A DNA stretch of 64,000 bases, from assembly GCF_900107255.1 (NCBI RefSeq), contig NZ_FNPH01000003.1, forward strand, positions 310,001-374,000, read 5' to 3'. Origin of the DNA: Micromonospora pattaloongensis (GTDB lineage: Bacteria > Actinomycetota > Actinomycetes > Mycobacteriales > Micromonosporaceae). Position numbers and translations under genes: made by a program. The notes beneath the pieces were generated by a model, which saw only the letters and a program-made list of their open reading frames with translations, did no database searches and had not been told where the DNA came from. Shown in pieces: positions 8,672 through 16,472 of the stretch. How positions within the stretch are numbered: the first letter of the stretch is position 1; each line of letters starts with the position of its first letter.

Positions 8672-9814
8672 TCAGCCGAGCGCCTGCTCCAGGTCGGCGA
8701 GGAGATCGTCCACAGTCTCGATGCCGACCGACAGTCGCACGAGATCGGCCGGCACCTCAAGGGGCGACCCGGCAGCGCTGGCGTGCGTCATCTGCCCCGG
8801 GTGCTCGATCAGCGACTCCACCCCGCCGAGCGACTCGGCGAGCACGAAGACCTTCGCGCGGTTGCAGATCTCCACGGCCCGCTGCTCGCCGCCGGCCGCG
8901 CGGAACGAGATCATCCCGCCGAACCGCCGCATCTGCTTGGCCGCGGTCTCGTGCCCCGGGTGGTCGGGCAGCCCCGGATAGATCACCTGCGCCACCGCGC
9001 TGTGCCGGCTCAGGTAGTCCGCGATCCGCTCCGCGTTGTCGCAGTGCCGGTCCATCCGTACGCCGAGGGTCTTCACGCCCCGCAGCGTCAGCCACGCGTC
9101 GAACGGCCCGTTGATCGCGCCCATGGCGTTCTGGTGGTACGCCAGCTCGTCGCCGAGCCCGGCGTCCGCCACGATCAGCGCCCCACCCACCACGTCGGAG
9201 TGCCCGCCGATGTACTTCGTGGTGGAGTGCACCACGACGTCGGCGCCGTGCGCGATCGGCTGCTGCAGGTACGGCGAGGCGAAGGTGTTGTCGACCACCA
9301 GCAGGGCGCCGGCGTCGTGCGCCAGCGACGACAGCGCGGCGATGTCGGCGATGCCGAGCAGCGGGTTCGTCGGCGTCTCTGTCCAGATGATCTTCGTACG
9401 ACCGGGCTCGACCGCGGCCCGCACCGCCTCGACGTCCGAGACCTTCGCGGCGGTCCAGCTCACGCCCCAGCGCTCGGCGACCCGGGCGAAGAGCCGGTAG
9501 GTGCCGCCGTACGCGTCGTCCGGGATCACCACGTGGTCGCCGGGACGGCAGACGGTGCGCAGCAGCGTGTCCTCGGCGGCGAGGCCACTGGCGAACGCGA
9601 GCGCCCGCCGCCCGCCCTCGAGCGCCGCCAGGCACTCCTGGAGCGCGTCCCGGGTCGGGTTCCCCGACCGGCTGTACTCGTAGCCCTCCCGCGGCGAGCC
9701 GACGGCGTCCTGCGCGTACGTGCTCGTCTGGTAGATCGGCGGCACCACCGCGCCGGTCCGGGCCTCCGGCGCCTGCCCGGCGTGGATGGCGAGCGTGTCG
9801 AAGCCGTATGTCAT
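8672..9814 (-). CDS. metB: Cystathionine gamma-synthase
   Basis: PLP enzyme of the Cys/Met metabolism family, joining O-acyl-homoserine and cysteine to give cystathionine in methionine synthesis. The 380-residue protein has [15 protein letters not shown], the PLP-lysine motif [12 protein letters not shown] (K200), and the C-terminal [19 protein letters not shown] typical of gamma-synthases. Close relatives such as MetC and gamma-lyase share these motifs, so the exact reaction is inferred. The ATG at 9814 has no clear ribosome site and could be leaderless, with TAGCCT just upstream. The cbs gene 3.4 kb away would work in the reverse direction, so both transsulfuration directions may be available. 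Confidence 0.88.
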   Translation of the reverse strand: MTYGFDTLAIHAGQAPEARTGAVVPPIYQTSTYAQDAVGSPREGYEYSRSGNPTRDALQECLAALEGGRRALAFASGLAAEDTLLRTVCRPGDHVVIPDDAYGGTYRLFARVAERWGVSWTAAKVSDVEAVRAAVEPGRTKIIWTETPTNPLLGIADIAALSSLAHDAGALLVVDNTFASPYLQQPIAHGADVVVHSTTKYIGGHSDVVGGALIVADAGLGDELAYHQNAMGAINGPFDAWLTLRGVKTLGVRMDRHCDNAERIADYLSRHSAVAQVIYPGLPDHPGHETAAKQMRRFGGMISFRAAGGEQRAVEICNRAKVFVLAESLGGVESLIEHPGQMTHASAAGSPLEVPADLVRLSVGIETVDDLLADLEQALG

Positions 9815-9875
9815 GGGTCCGAGGCTAGGGCATCGCCGATGGGGAGCGCCGGGGCTCGCCGCATAGGCTTTCCCG

Positions 9876-10349
9876 GTGAAGGCGTGCGTGTTCTGTGGCG
9901 TGGTGTCCGGGCAGCTCCCGGCGTTTCTGGTCGCCGACGAGCCCGCGGGGATGGCGTTCCTCGACATCCGGCCGGTGTTCCGCGGGCACGTGCTGGTTGT
10001 GCCCCGGTCGCACGTGCCGACCCTGACCGACCTGCCGGCGGAGTCGGTCGGGAGGGCCGAGTCGGTCGGGAGGGCCGAGTCGGTCGGGAGGGCCGAGTCG
10101 GTCGGGAGCTACTTCGGGCTGGTCCGGCGGTTGGCGGCCGCGGTCGAGACCGGTCTCGGGGCGGGCGGCACCTTCGTCGCGATGAACAACAAGGTGTCGC
10201 AGTCGGTGCCGCACCTGCACACCCACGTGGTGCCGCGGACCAAGGGCGACGGCCTGCGCGGCTTCTTCTGGCCGCGCCACCGGTACGAGTCCGACGACGA
10301 GGCCCGCTGCTACGCCGAGCGCATCGCCGCCGCCCTCGCCGCCCGGTAA
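9876..10349 (+). CDS. HIT family hydrolase with an internal ESVGRA repeat
   Basis: A histidine-triad nucleotide-binding protein; such enzymes hydrolyse nucleotide phosphoramidates or act on AppppA-type dinucleotides. The 157-residue protein has the zinc-type CVFC at 4-7, the segment [20 protein letters not shown], and the triad HLHTHVVPR. Between residues about 56 and 78 it contains four in-frame copies of ESVGR(A), encoded by an 18 bp tandem repeat, where HIT proteins normally have one short loop before the next helix. The GTG at 9876 follows TAGGCT by 6 nt with no ribosome site, so the message is probably leaderless. Catalytic residues are intact, so the expansion may be tolerated. Confidence 0.9.
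   Translation: MKACVFCGVVSGQLPAFLVADEPAGMAFLDIRPVFRGHVLVVPRSHVPTLTDLPAESVGRAESVGRAESVGRAESVGSYFGLVRRLAAAVETGLGAGGTFVAMNNKVSQSVPHLHTHVVPRTKGDGLRGFFWPRHRYESDDEARCYAERIAAALAAR
10041..10108. repeat. In-frame 18 bp tandem repeat in the HIT gene
   Basis: The unit GAGTCGGTCGGGAGGGCC occurs at 10041, 10059 and 10077, with a fourth partial copy at 10095. Each unit adds exactly six codons (ESVGRA), so the reading frame is kept. Copies are identical, which points to recent slippage. Confidence 0.95.
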
Positions 10350-10417
10350 GGATCGCCCCCGGCCCGGCGTTGCACACCGGCAGAGGTGCATCCTGGAAAG
10401 GTACGAGAGGAGACACC

Positions 10418-11074
10418 GTGTTCCTGCGGCGCATCACGCCAACCATGCCCTCCCACGAGCAGATTCTGCCCGGACGCCAGACCCCGATCCCGGTCACGGA
10501 CCGGCACGCCGTGCTCGGCACCACGCTGAAGGGACCGTGGCCCTCCGGGGCGCGGATCGCCGTCTTCGGCATGGGCTGCTTCTGGGGCGCGGAACGGCTG
10601 TTCTGGACGCTGCCGGGAGTGTTCTCCACCTCGGCCGGCTACGCCGGTGGGCAGACGCCAAACCCGACGTACGAGGAGACCTGCACCGGCCTCACCGGCC
10701 ACGCCGAGGTGGTGCAGGTGGTCTACGACCCGAACGAGATCAGCTACGAGGACCTGCTCAAGGTCTTCTGGGAGAACCACGACCCGACGCAGGGCATGCG
10801 CCAGGGCAACGACATCGGCACGCAGTACCGGTCGGCGATCTACACCACCACACCGGAGCAGCTCGCGACCGCGCAGGCGTCGCGGGAGGCGTTCGCCCCG
10901 GTGGTGGCGGCGACCGGACGGGGCGAGATCACGACCGAGATCGCGCCGCTGGGCGACTACTACTACGCCGAGGACTACCACCAGCAGTACCTGCACAAGA
11001 ACCCCGGCGGCTACTGCAACCACGGCCCGAACGGGATGAGCTGCCCCATCGGCGTGGCCCGGACCGGCGACTGA
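10418..11074 (+). CDS. msrA: Peptide-methionine (S)-S-oxide reductase MsrA
   Basis: Reduces methionine-S-sulfoxide in proteins and free methionine. The 218-residue protein has the catalytic GCFWG (C54) and the resolving-cysteine tail [15 protein letters not shown], with [11 protein letters not shown] and GTQYRSAIY as further family motifs. The N-terminal extension of about 50 residues before the core is usual for the actinobacterial and E. coli type. The GTG at 10418 follows GAGAGGAGA with good spacing. The HIT gene is 68 bp upstream on the same strand. Recycling by thioredoxin, or possibly mycoredoxin, is known for the family and not shown here. Confidence 0.95.
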   Translation: MFLRRITPTMPSHEQILPGRQTPIPVTDRHAVLGTTLKGPWPSGARIAVFGMGCFWGAERLFWTLPGVFSTSAGYAGGQTPNPTYEETCTGLTGHAEVVQVVYDPNEISYEDLLKVFWENHDPTQGMRQGNDIGTQYRSAIYTTTPEQLATAQASREAFAPVVAATGRGEITTEIAPLGDYYYAEDYHQQYLHKNPGGYCNHGPNGMSCPIGVARTGD

Positions 11075-11124
11075 TCTTCCCGATACGGCGGGGTGAAAAG
11101 TCACATAGATCCTGGAAAAAACCG

Positions 11125-11154
11125 TTGCCGCCGCCTCCCGCAGCTGGATAGTTT
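11125..11154 (+). promoter_or_regulatory. Candidate promoter of the rnz leader
   Basis: TTGCCG (11125-11130) and TAGTTT (11149-11154) are separated by 18 bp and lie just before the leader described next. The match to sigma-A boxes is moderate. Confidence 0.45.
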
Positions 11155-11186
11155 GGCCGTACACGGGAAGGGAGGTGGTCCAAGCT

Positions 11187-11225
11187 TTGTATAGCAATCG
11201 GACTCGTGAGGTGGCTGTCCGCTAG
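11187..11225 (+). CDS. 12-residue leader peptide (uORF)
   Basis: A TTG start at 11187 gives [12 protein letters not shown] and a TAG at 11223-11225. The ribosome site GGAGGTGG at 11171-11178, inside a longer match to the anti-Shine-Dalgarno, is eight bases from the start and is better than that of most full genes in the window. Its stop is followed at once by the inner stem of the leader. The short length and placement suggest that translation itself, not the peptide, is what matters. Confidence 0.5.
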   Translation: MYSNRTREVAVR

Positions 11226-11295
11226 CCGCTGTCCTTGACAGTTCCGTTCGTCGAGACCGTGTGGCAGCGGTGCGGCGAATCCACGACAGCCACCC

Positions 11296-11363
11296 GACCC
11301 CCGGGGTGCCGGCCCAGTCCAGCCGGCCCGCGTTCGCGCGGAAGCCCCGGGGGTCGCTTTTTC
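11296..11363 (+). terminator. Intrinsic terminator inside the rnz leader
   Basis: GACCCCCGGGG (11296-11306) pairs perfectly over 11 bp with CCCCGGGGGTC (11345-11355), followed by GCTTTTTC. The loop holds a further hairpin, GCCGGC-type, at about 11308-11328. A T-run after a GC stem is rare in this window, which makes this the clearest intrinsic terminator here. It ends 23 nt before the rnz start. Confidence 0.75.
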
Positions 11364-11386
11364 ATCCCCATGGGGAACGATCAACC

Positions 11387-12349
11387 GTGTCTCTCCGCGA
11401 ACTCGTCGTGCTCGGCACGGCCAGCCAGGTACCGACCCGCCGCCGCAGCCACAACGGTTACCTCCTGCGCTGGGACAGTCAGGGCTCGGGCACCACGGCC
11501 GTCGAGGGGATCCTCTTCGACCCCGGCGAGGGCGCCCAGCGGCAGATGCTGCACGCCGGGCTCGCCGCCAGCGATCTGACCCGGATCTGCGTCACCCACT
11601 TCCACGGCGACCACTGCCTCGGCCTGCCCGGTGTGGTCCAGCGCCTGTCGCTCGACCGAGTCGGCCATCCGGTGACGGCGCACTACCCCGGCGGCGACGC
11701 CCGGTTCTTCGCCCGGCTGCGCCACGCCAGCCTGTTCCACGAGGCCGCCGAGCTGCGCGAGGAGCCCGTCGAACGCGACGGGCAACGGTTCGACCTCCCG
11801 GTCGGCACGCTGGAGGCGCGCCGGCTGCGCCACCCCGTCGAGACGTACGGCTATCGGCTCGTCGAACCGGACGGCCGCCGGATGATGCCCGAGGCGCTGG
11901 CCCGGCACGGTGTCCGGGGCCCCACCGTCGGCGAGCTGCTGCGCGCCGGCGAGGTGACCGTGGACGGGCGCCGGGTGCCGCTGGACGCGGTGAGCGAACC
12001 CCGCCCCGGACAGCGCTTCGCGTTCGTCATGGACACCGGGCTCTGCGACAACGTCTTCGCACTCGCCGAGGGAGCGGACCTGCTGGTGATCGAGGCGACG
12101 TTCCTGAACACCGAGGCCGCGCTCGCCGCCGAGGTCGGGCACCTGACCGCGGCCCAGGCCGCGCGGGTCGCGGCCGAGTCCGGGGTACGCCGGCTCGTGC
12201 TCACGCACTTCTCCCAGCGGTACGACGACCCGGCCCGGATCGCGGCGGAGGCGCGGGAACATTTCACCGGTGATCTCGTGGTGGCCGAGGACCTGACGCG
12301 CGTCCCGGTGCCGGCCCGCCGCACCGCCTCCAGCCCGGCACCGCACTAG
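11387..12349 (+). CDS. rnz: Ribonuclease Z (tRNA 3' endonuclease), MBL fold
   Basis: Zinc phosphodiesterase that trims the 3' trailer of tRNA precursors; needed for tRNAs whose CCA is not encoded, such as the tRNA-Leu in this window. The metallo-beta-lactamase motif [10 protein letters not shown] gives H71, H73, D75 and H76; later metal ligands are in [10 protein letters not shown] and LTHFSQRY. Length is 320 residues, in the family range. The GTG at 11387 is taken as the start because the region upstream is the structured leader with a terminator; the same frame stays open to 11261 but would have to be read through that terminator. The last codon overlaps the -10 box of the next gene. Confidence 0.9.
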   Translation: MSLRELVVLGTASQVPTRRRSHNGYLLRWDSQGSGTTAVEGILFDPGEGAQRQMLHAGLAASDLTRICVTHFHGDHCLGLPGVVQRLSLDRVGHPVTAHYPGGDARFFARLRHASLFHEAAELREEPVERDGQRFDLPVGTLEARRLRHPVETYGYRLVEPDGRRMMPEALARHGVRGPTVGELLRAGEVTVDGRRVPLDAVSEPRPGQRFAFVMDTGLCDNVFALAEGADLLVIEATFLNTEAALAAEVGHLTAAQAARVAAESGVRRLVLTHFSQRYDDPARIAAEAREHFTGDLVVAEDLTRVPVPARRTASSPAPH

Positions 12350-12359
12350 GCTCGCCCGC

Positions 12360-12869
12360 GTGAGCGTCTTCCTGCGTCGCGCGACGGCGGACGATCTCGC
12401 CGCGGTCGGAGCCCTGCACCACCGGTCCCGGGTCGACGCCTACCGGGACATCGTGCCCGCGGACGCGCTTGCCGCCGTCCCGCCGGGGGCGATGGGCGCC
12501 TGGTGGATCGAGCGGTGGAGCTGGGAACGGCACTCGCACGTGCTGACGGTCGCCGAGCGGGACGGCGCGCTGGCCGGCTTCACCTACGTCGGCCCGTACG
12601 AGCAGGACGAGCCGGGGTTGGGCGAGCTCTACGCGATCCACCTCGACCCCGACGAGGTGGGACGCGGGGTCGGGCGGCTACTGATGATCGACGCGCTGGC
12701 GACGCTGCGCGAACGTGGCTGGTCGCGGGCGGCGCTGTGGGTGCTGGCCGGGAACACCCGCGCGCGGCGCTTCTACGAGCGGGGTGGCTGGGTGGCCGAC
12801 GGCGTCGAACGCGACGACCGGATCGGCGCCGCGGTGACCCGGATGGTGCGGTACAGCCGGCCGCTGTGA
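12360..12869 (+). CDS. GNAT family N-acetyltransferase
   Basis: A 169-residue acetyl-CoA-dependent acyltransferase. The acetyl-CoA loop is in LDPDEVGRGVGRLLMIDAL (V-G-R-G-V-G-R pattern) and the C-terminal core has VLAGNTRARRFYERGGW, the usual asparagine and tyrosine region. The substrate is unknown. The start is GTG 12360; TAGGCT at 12347-12352 overlaps the rnz stop codon and lies 7 nt before the start, so this gene probably has its own leaderless promoter in addition to any read-through from rnz. The gene ends before a 371 bp gap that holds two large inverted repeats. Confidence 0.87.
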   Translation: MSVFLRRATADDLAAVGALHHRSRVDAYRDIVPADALAAVPPGAMGAWWIERWSWERHSHVLTVAERDGALAGFTYVGPYEQDEPGLGELYAIHLDPDEVGRGVGRLLMIDALATLRERGWSRAALWVLAGNTRARRFYERGGWVADGVERDDRIGAAVTRMVRYSRPL

Positions 12870-12891
12870 CGCCGCCGCTGCCGGCGGCGAC

Positions 12892-12949
12892 GGCGAGGGT
12901 GCGTGACCGTGATCTGCCGGGGGAAACCGTCTGGCCACGCACCCTCGCC
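12892..12949. terminator. 14 bp inverted repeat after the GNAT gene
   Basis: GGCGAGGGTGCGTG (12892-12905) and CACGCACCCTCGCC (12936-12949) are perfect complements with a 30 nt loop. It lies 23 bp past the GNAT stop, in the convergent gap with cbs. It could be a bidirectional terminator or a member of a dispersed palindrome class. The rest of the 12870-13240 gap shows no gene. Confidence 0.5.
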
Positions 12950-13078
12950 CGCCGACCCATCCAGACCGGGGGAAACGCCTGGCCGGAGGCGTCGGACCGG
13001 TGGAGGCCATCCGGTCACCGGGGTCGGATGGGTGCGGTGCGGCGGGCCGTGGCGCTGGCGGGGCACCGGTGGCTCACC

Positions 13079-13157
13079 GCTGTGCGACGTCTGTAGTTGT
13101 CCGGTGCGCCGGAGCGTCCACCTCGGCCCGACGCCATTCGGGTGGACGCTACGCACA
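13079..13157. terminator. Nested inverted repeat upstream of the cbs 3' end
   Basis: An inner pair AGCGTCCACC (13113-13122) and GGTGGACGCT (13141-13150) is enclosed by CTGTGCG near 13080 and CGCACACAG near 13152-13160. It lies about 85-160 bp beyond the cbs stop on that gene's side of the convergent gap. A terminator is the simplest reading. Confidence 0.35.
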
Positions 13158-13240
13158 CAGAGTCAAACGCCGCGTGGCGGCCGCCGATCGGACAGGCTGT
13201 GCGACCGCGGGGAACAAAAAATCGGTGATCCGCCCCGCGA

Positions 13241-14611
13241 TCAGCGCGAGCCGAGGTGGGCGAGGAGATCCTGGCGGGTGAGCACGCCCTTCGGTTTGCC
13301 GTCCACCAGCACCAGCGCCGCGTCCGAGCGCTCCAGCAGCGCGACGGCCTCGCTGACCGGCTGGCCGCCACCGATCACCGGCAGCGGATCGGCCATGTGC
13401 CGCTCGATGGTGTCGTGCAGCTGGGCCTGACCGCTGAAGAGCGCGTCGAGCAGCGCCTTCTCCGAGATCGAACCGGCCACCTCGCCGGTCACCACCGGCG
13501 GCTCGGCCTTCAGCACCGGCAACTGCGAGACGCCGTACTCCCGCATGTAGTCCACCGCGTCGCGGACCGTCTCCGTCGGATGCACGTGCACGAGCTCGGG
13601 CATCCCACCGGGCTTGCCGGCGAGCGCGTCGGCCACGGTCGGCTCCGCGCCGCTGGAGTCGAGGAAGCCGTAGCGGGCCATCCAGTTGTCGTTGAAGATC
13701 TTCGACAGGTAGCCGCGGCCGCCGTCCGGCAGCAGCACCACGATCACGTCGTCGGGTTGCGCCCGACGGGCGACCTCGAGCGCCGCGGCCACGGCCATCC
13801 CGCAGGATCCGCCGACGAGCAGCCCTTCCTCGCGGGCCAGCCGGCGGGTCAGCTCGAACGACGTCTTGTCCGAGACCTCGATGATCTCGTCGCAGACCGT
13901 GCGGTCGTAGTTCTCCGGCCAGAAGTCCTCGCCGACCCCCTCGACCAGGTAGGGGCGTCCGCTGCCGCCGGAGTAGACGGAGCCCTCCGGGTCCGCGCCG
14001 ATCACCCGGACCGCGCCGCCGGAGACCTCCTTGAGGTAGCGGCCGGTGCCGGAGATCGTCCCGCCGGTGCCGACGCCGGCCACGAAGTGCGTGATCCGTC
14101 CGCCGGTCTGCTCCCACAGCTCGGGCCCGGTGGCCTCGTAGTGGGAACGGGTGTTCGCCGGGTTCGAGTACTGGTCGGGCTTCCACGCGCCCGGGATCTC
14201 GCGGGCGAGCCGGTCGGAGACGTTGTAGTACGAGCGCGGGTCCTCCGGCGCGACCGCCGTCGGACAGACCACCACCTCGGCGCCGTACGCCCGCAGCACG
14301 TTCTGCTTGTCCTCGCTGACCTTGTCCGGGCAGACGAAGACGCAGCGGTATCCCTTCAGCTGCGCGACCAGGGCCAGCCCGACGCCGGTGTTGCCGCTGG
14401 TGGGCTCAACGATCGTGCCGCCCGCCTGCAGTAGGCCGGCCTTCTCGGCCTCCTCCACCATCCGCAGCGCGATCCGATCCTTCACCGACCCGCCGGGGTT
14501 GAAGTACTCGACCTTCGCCAGCACCGTGGCGGAGATGCCCTCGGTGACGTTGCGCAGCCGCACCAGGGGGGTGTTGCCGATCAACTCGACGACGTTGTCG
14601 TAGTAGCGCAC
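13241..14611 (-). CDS. cbs: Cystathionine beta-synthase
   Basis: PLP enzyme condensing serine (or O-acetylserine) with homocysteine to cystathionine, first step of reverse transsulfuration. The 456-residue protein has the PLP lysine in GGSVKDR (K44), the substrate loop EPTSGNTG, the phosphate loop GVGTGGTISG and the C-terminal PDGGRGYLSK. It ends with a pair of CBS domains (about residues 335-456; VHPTETVRDAVDYM and MADPLPVIGGGQPVSEAV), which bind adenosyl ligands in relatives. The GTG at 14611 begins MRYYDNVVELIGNTPL, the usual N-terminus of actinobacterial CBS, with AAGGG upstream. No haem domain is present, as in bacterial forms. Confidence 0.95.
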   Translation of the reverse strand: MRYYDNVVELIGNTPLVRLRNVTEGISATVLAKVEYFNPGGSVKDRIALRMVEEAEKAGLLQAGGTIVEPTSGNTGVGLALVAQLKGYRCVFVCPDKVSEDKQNVLRAYGAEVVVCPTAVAPEDPRSYYNVSDRLAREIPGAWKPDQYSNPANTRSHYEATGPELWEQTGGRITHFVAGVGTGGTISGTGRYLKEVSGGAVRVIGADPEGSVYSGGSGRPYLVEGVGEDFWPENYDRTVCDEIIEVSDKTSFELTRRLAREEGLLVGGSCGMAVAAALEVARRAQPDDVIVVLLPDGGRGYLSKIFNDNWMARYGFLDSSGAEPTVADALAGKPGGMPELVHVHPTETVRDAVDYMREYGVSQLPVLKAEPPVVTGEVAGSISEKALLDALFSGQAQLHDTIERHMADPLPVIGGGQPVSEAVALLERSDAALVLVDGKPKGVLTRQDLLAHLGSR

Positions 14612-14726
14612 CTCGTTGTGCCCTTCTCAAGGCGCCGGCCGCCGCTACCGCCGTCCGCGACACCGCGGCCGGCGCAGGGCGGACCGGCGGTGGTGTCCCA
14701 TGCTCCGTCGGCAAGCCTACGTGCCG

Positions 14727-15083
14727 TCACCGCACCACGTGGCCGGGGACCACCGTCGGGCGCGCCGCCTCCCAGGCCAGGAAGCGCTCGGTCTCCGACA
14801 GCACGCTGCCGGCCAGCCAGGTCACCATCAGGGCGTCGTCGGCGAGGCCGAAGAGCAGCAGGAATGCCTCGGGCACGACGTCGATCGGCGAGACGACGTA
14901 CGCCGTCGCGGCCGCCATCAGCGCCAACCGCAGCCCGCCGTCGTACTCTCCGCGCGCGGTCGCCCTGATCATCCGTGGCAGCGCGCCGAGCCGCTTGCCG
15001 AGCGACGGTCCGCCGCGCGCCCCGGCCGTCAACGCCCGTCCCAGCGCCGCGAAGGCGGCGGTCCGCTTCAATGTCCTGGCCAT
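14727..15083 (-). CDS. DUF1232 (YkvA-type) small membrane protein
   Basis: A 118-residue protein with the DUF1232 core LMAAATAYVVSPIDVVPEAFLLLFGLADDALMVTWL, recognisable from SPIDVVPE followed by G-x-x-DD. Members are small membrane-associated proteins of unknown role. The ATG at 15083 follows GGGAGG by 8 nt. Frames extending to 15206 are possible but lack a ribosome site and cross a low-complexity stretch with CGCCATGGT repeated three times (15101-15143). It is divergent from the SGNH pair. Confidence 0.82.
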   Translation of the reverse strand: MARTLKRTAAFAALGRALTAGARGGPSLGKRLGALPRMIRATARGEYDGGLRLALMAAATAYVVSPIDVVPEAFLLLFGLADDALMVTWLAGSVLSETERFLAWEAARPTVVPGHVVR

Positions 15084-15311
15084 CTCCGGCACCTCCCGAT
15101 CGCCATGGTGGCGCGCGCCGCCATGGTCCCCTCTCGCCATGGTGCAGTCGGCCGCCAACGGCGCCGTGGCATTCACCCTCTCCAACGTACCCATCGGCGA
15201 CGACATTCAGACCACGCGCCCGCGCGCCCGGCGGCGCGTAGCGCTCGGTTGTCACCCGGCCGCGATAACCTCGCGACAGGGTGACCGCGTGGCAGGCCGG
15301 GGGGGCGCTTG

Positions 15312-16472
15312 ATGGGTGAGACCGGTTCCTTGACGGGTAAGGCCGGTTCGTTCGTGGGTGACGCCGGTTCGTTCGTGGCCGCTTCGGTGACCCGGCGGAC
15401 ACGCTGGCAGATCGCGCTCGGCGCCGCGAAGGTCCTCGCGTTCGGCGCCGGCGCGGCCGCGGGGGCCGCGGTCGCCGGGTCCGCCGTGCTCTTCGCCCAG
15501 GCGCAGCGGGCCCGCCGGATCATCCCGATGGCGGAGGCGCCGCCACCGCGCGGCGACGGCGTCTACGGCGCGAAGTTCCCCGGCCGTCCCATCACGATGG
15601 TCGTGCTCGGCGACTCGTCGGCGGCCGGCTACGGCGTGCACCGGCCGCGGGAGACCCCGGGCGCGCTGCTCGCCACCGGCATCTCCCGCCGGCTGCACCG
15701 TCCGGTGCGACTGCACCGGCTCGCCGTGGTGGGCGCGATCTCGGCCGGGCTGCCGTTCCAGGTCGAGGCGGCGCTCGAACGCGAACCGGACCTGGCGGTG
15801 ATTCTGATCGGCGGCAACGACGTCACCCACCGCACCCCGATGAGCACGGCGGTGCGCCACCTGGTCGACGCCGTGCGCGAGCTGCGCGCGGCGGGCGCCC
15901 AGGTGGTCGTCGGCACCTGCCCCGACCTCGGCGCGATCCAGCCGATCAAGCCGCCGCTGCGGTGGCTGGCCCGGCGTTGGAGCCGACAGCTCGCGGCCGC
16001 GCAGACGGTGGCGGTGGTCGAGGCGGGCGGCTGGACGGTGTCGCTCGGCGACATGCTGGGGCCCCGGTTCGCCGCCGAGCCCGCCCGGATGTTCGCCTGG
16101 GACCGGTTCCACCCCTCCGCCGAGGGCTACGCCGTCGCCGCCGCCGCGCTGCTGCCGACCGCGCTGTCCGCGTTGGCCGCGGCGGAGCGGGCGCCGGCCG
16201 CGCCGCCCCGCGTCGGCGAGGTGCGGTCGCTGCCGCAGGCCGCGCACGAGGCGGCGCGCAACGCGGGCACCGAGGTCAGCCGTGCCCAGGTGGGCGGCCG
16301 CGACCGCGGCCCCGCCGGGCGTTGGGCACAGCTGCGGCGACACCGGATCGCGCTGCAGGCGGGCGCGGTCGGGTGGCTCTTCGGTCCGCCGCGCGCCGAG
16401 GCGCCGCAGCCCGACACCGACCCGTCGGCCCCCGAGGGCGGACGGCCATCCATCGTGGAGGAGAAAGCATGA
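15312..16472 (+). CDS. SGNH/GDSL hydrolase with N-terminal membrane anchor (first of two)
   Basis: A 386-residue lipase/esterase-type protein of the SGNH superfamily. An N-terminal helix (about residues 35-60, alanine- and glycine-rich) probably anchors it to the membrane. The catalytic blocks are block I GDSSAAGYG (Ser), block III IGGNDVTH (Asn) and block V WDRFHPSAEGY (Asp, His); the oxyanion glycine block II is near AVVGAISAG. The C-terminus after about residue 295 is basic and low in complexity. N-terminal codons contain imperfect repeats (GSLTGKAGSFVGDAGSFV). It overlaps the next gene by 4 bp (ATGA), so the two paralogues form a coupled unit. The substrate, perhaps a cell-envelope ester, is unknown. 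Confidence 0.88.
   Translation: MGETGSLTGKAGSFVGDAGSFVAASVTRRTRWQIALGAAKVLAFGAGAAAGAAVAGSAVLFAQAQRARRIIPMAEAPPPRGDGVYGAKFPGRPITMVVLGDSSAAGYGVHRPRETPGALLATGISRRLHRPVRLHRLAVVGAISAGLPFQVEAALEREPDLAVILIGGNDVTHRTPMSTAVRHLVDAVRELRAAGAQVVVGTCPDLGAIQPIKPPLRWLARRWSRQLAAAQTVAVVEAGGWTVSLGDMLGPRFAAEPARMFAWDRFHPSAEGYAVAAAALLPTALSALAAAERAPAAPPRVGEVRSLPQAAHEAARNAGTEVSRAQVGGRDRGPAGRWAQLRRHRIALQAGAVGWLFGPPRAEAPQPDTDPSAPEGGRPSIVEEKA

Larger units (their letters stand above)
11168..11363 (+). promoter_or_regulatory. Structured leader with uORF and terminator upstream of rnz (attenuator-like)
   Basis: The 312 bp between msrA and rnz is not empty. It contains an extended Shine-Dalgarno (AAGGGAGGTGGTC, 11168-11180), a 12-codon ORF, an outer stem GGTGGCTGTC (11210-11219) with GACAGCCACC (11285-11294), an inner stem CCGCTG (11226-11231) with CAGCGG (11265-11270), and a T-tailed terminator ending at 11363. 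The 5' strand of the outer stem is the last codons of the small ORF, so a translating or stalled ribosome would change the fold. This is the layout of ribosome-mediated attenuation. I cannot name a known RNA family, and an independent small RNA ending at the terminator is the alternative. Confidence 0.6.

Noticed and set aside
11168-11363. T-box, c-di-AMP or SAM riboswitch before rnz
   Set aside because: None of the consensus elements I know for these classes is present, and rnz is not a usual target. I therefore describe it only as attenuator-like.
11261-11386. An extended N-terminus for RNase Z
   Set aside because: The frame is open to 11261 but would encode residues across the terminator stem, and the family N-terminus [16 protein letters not shown] begins at 11387.
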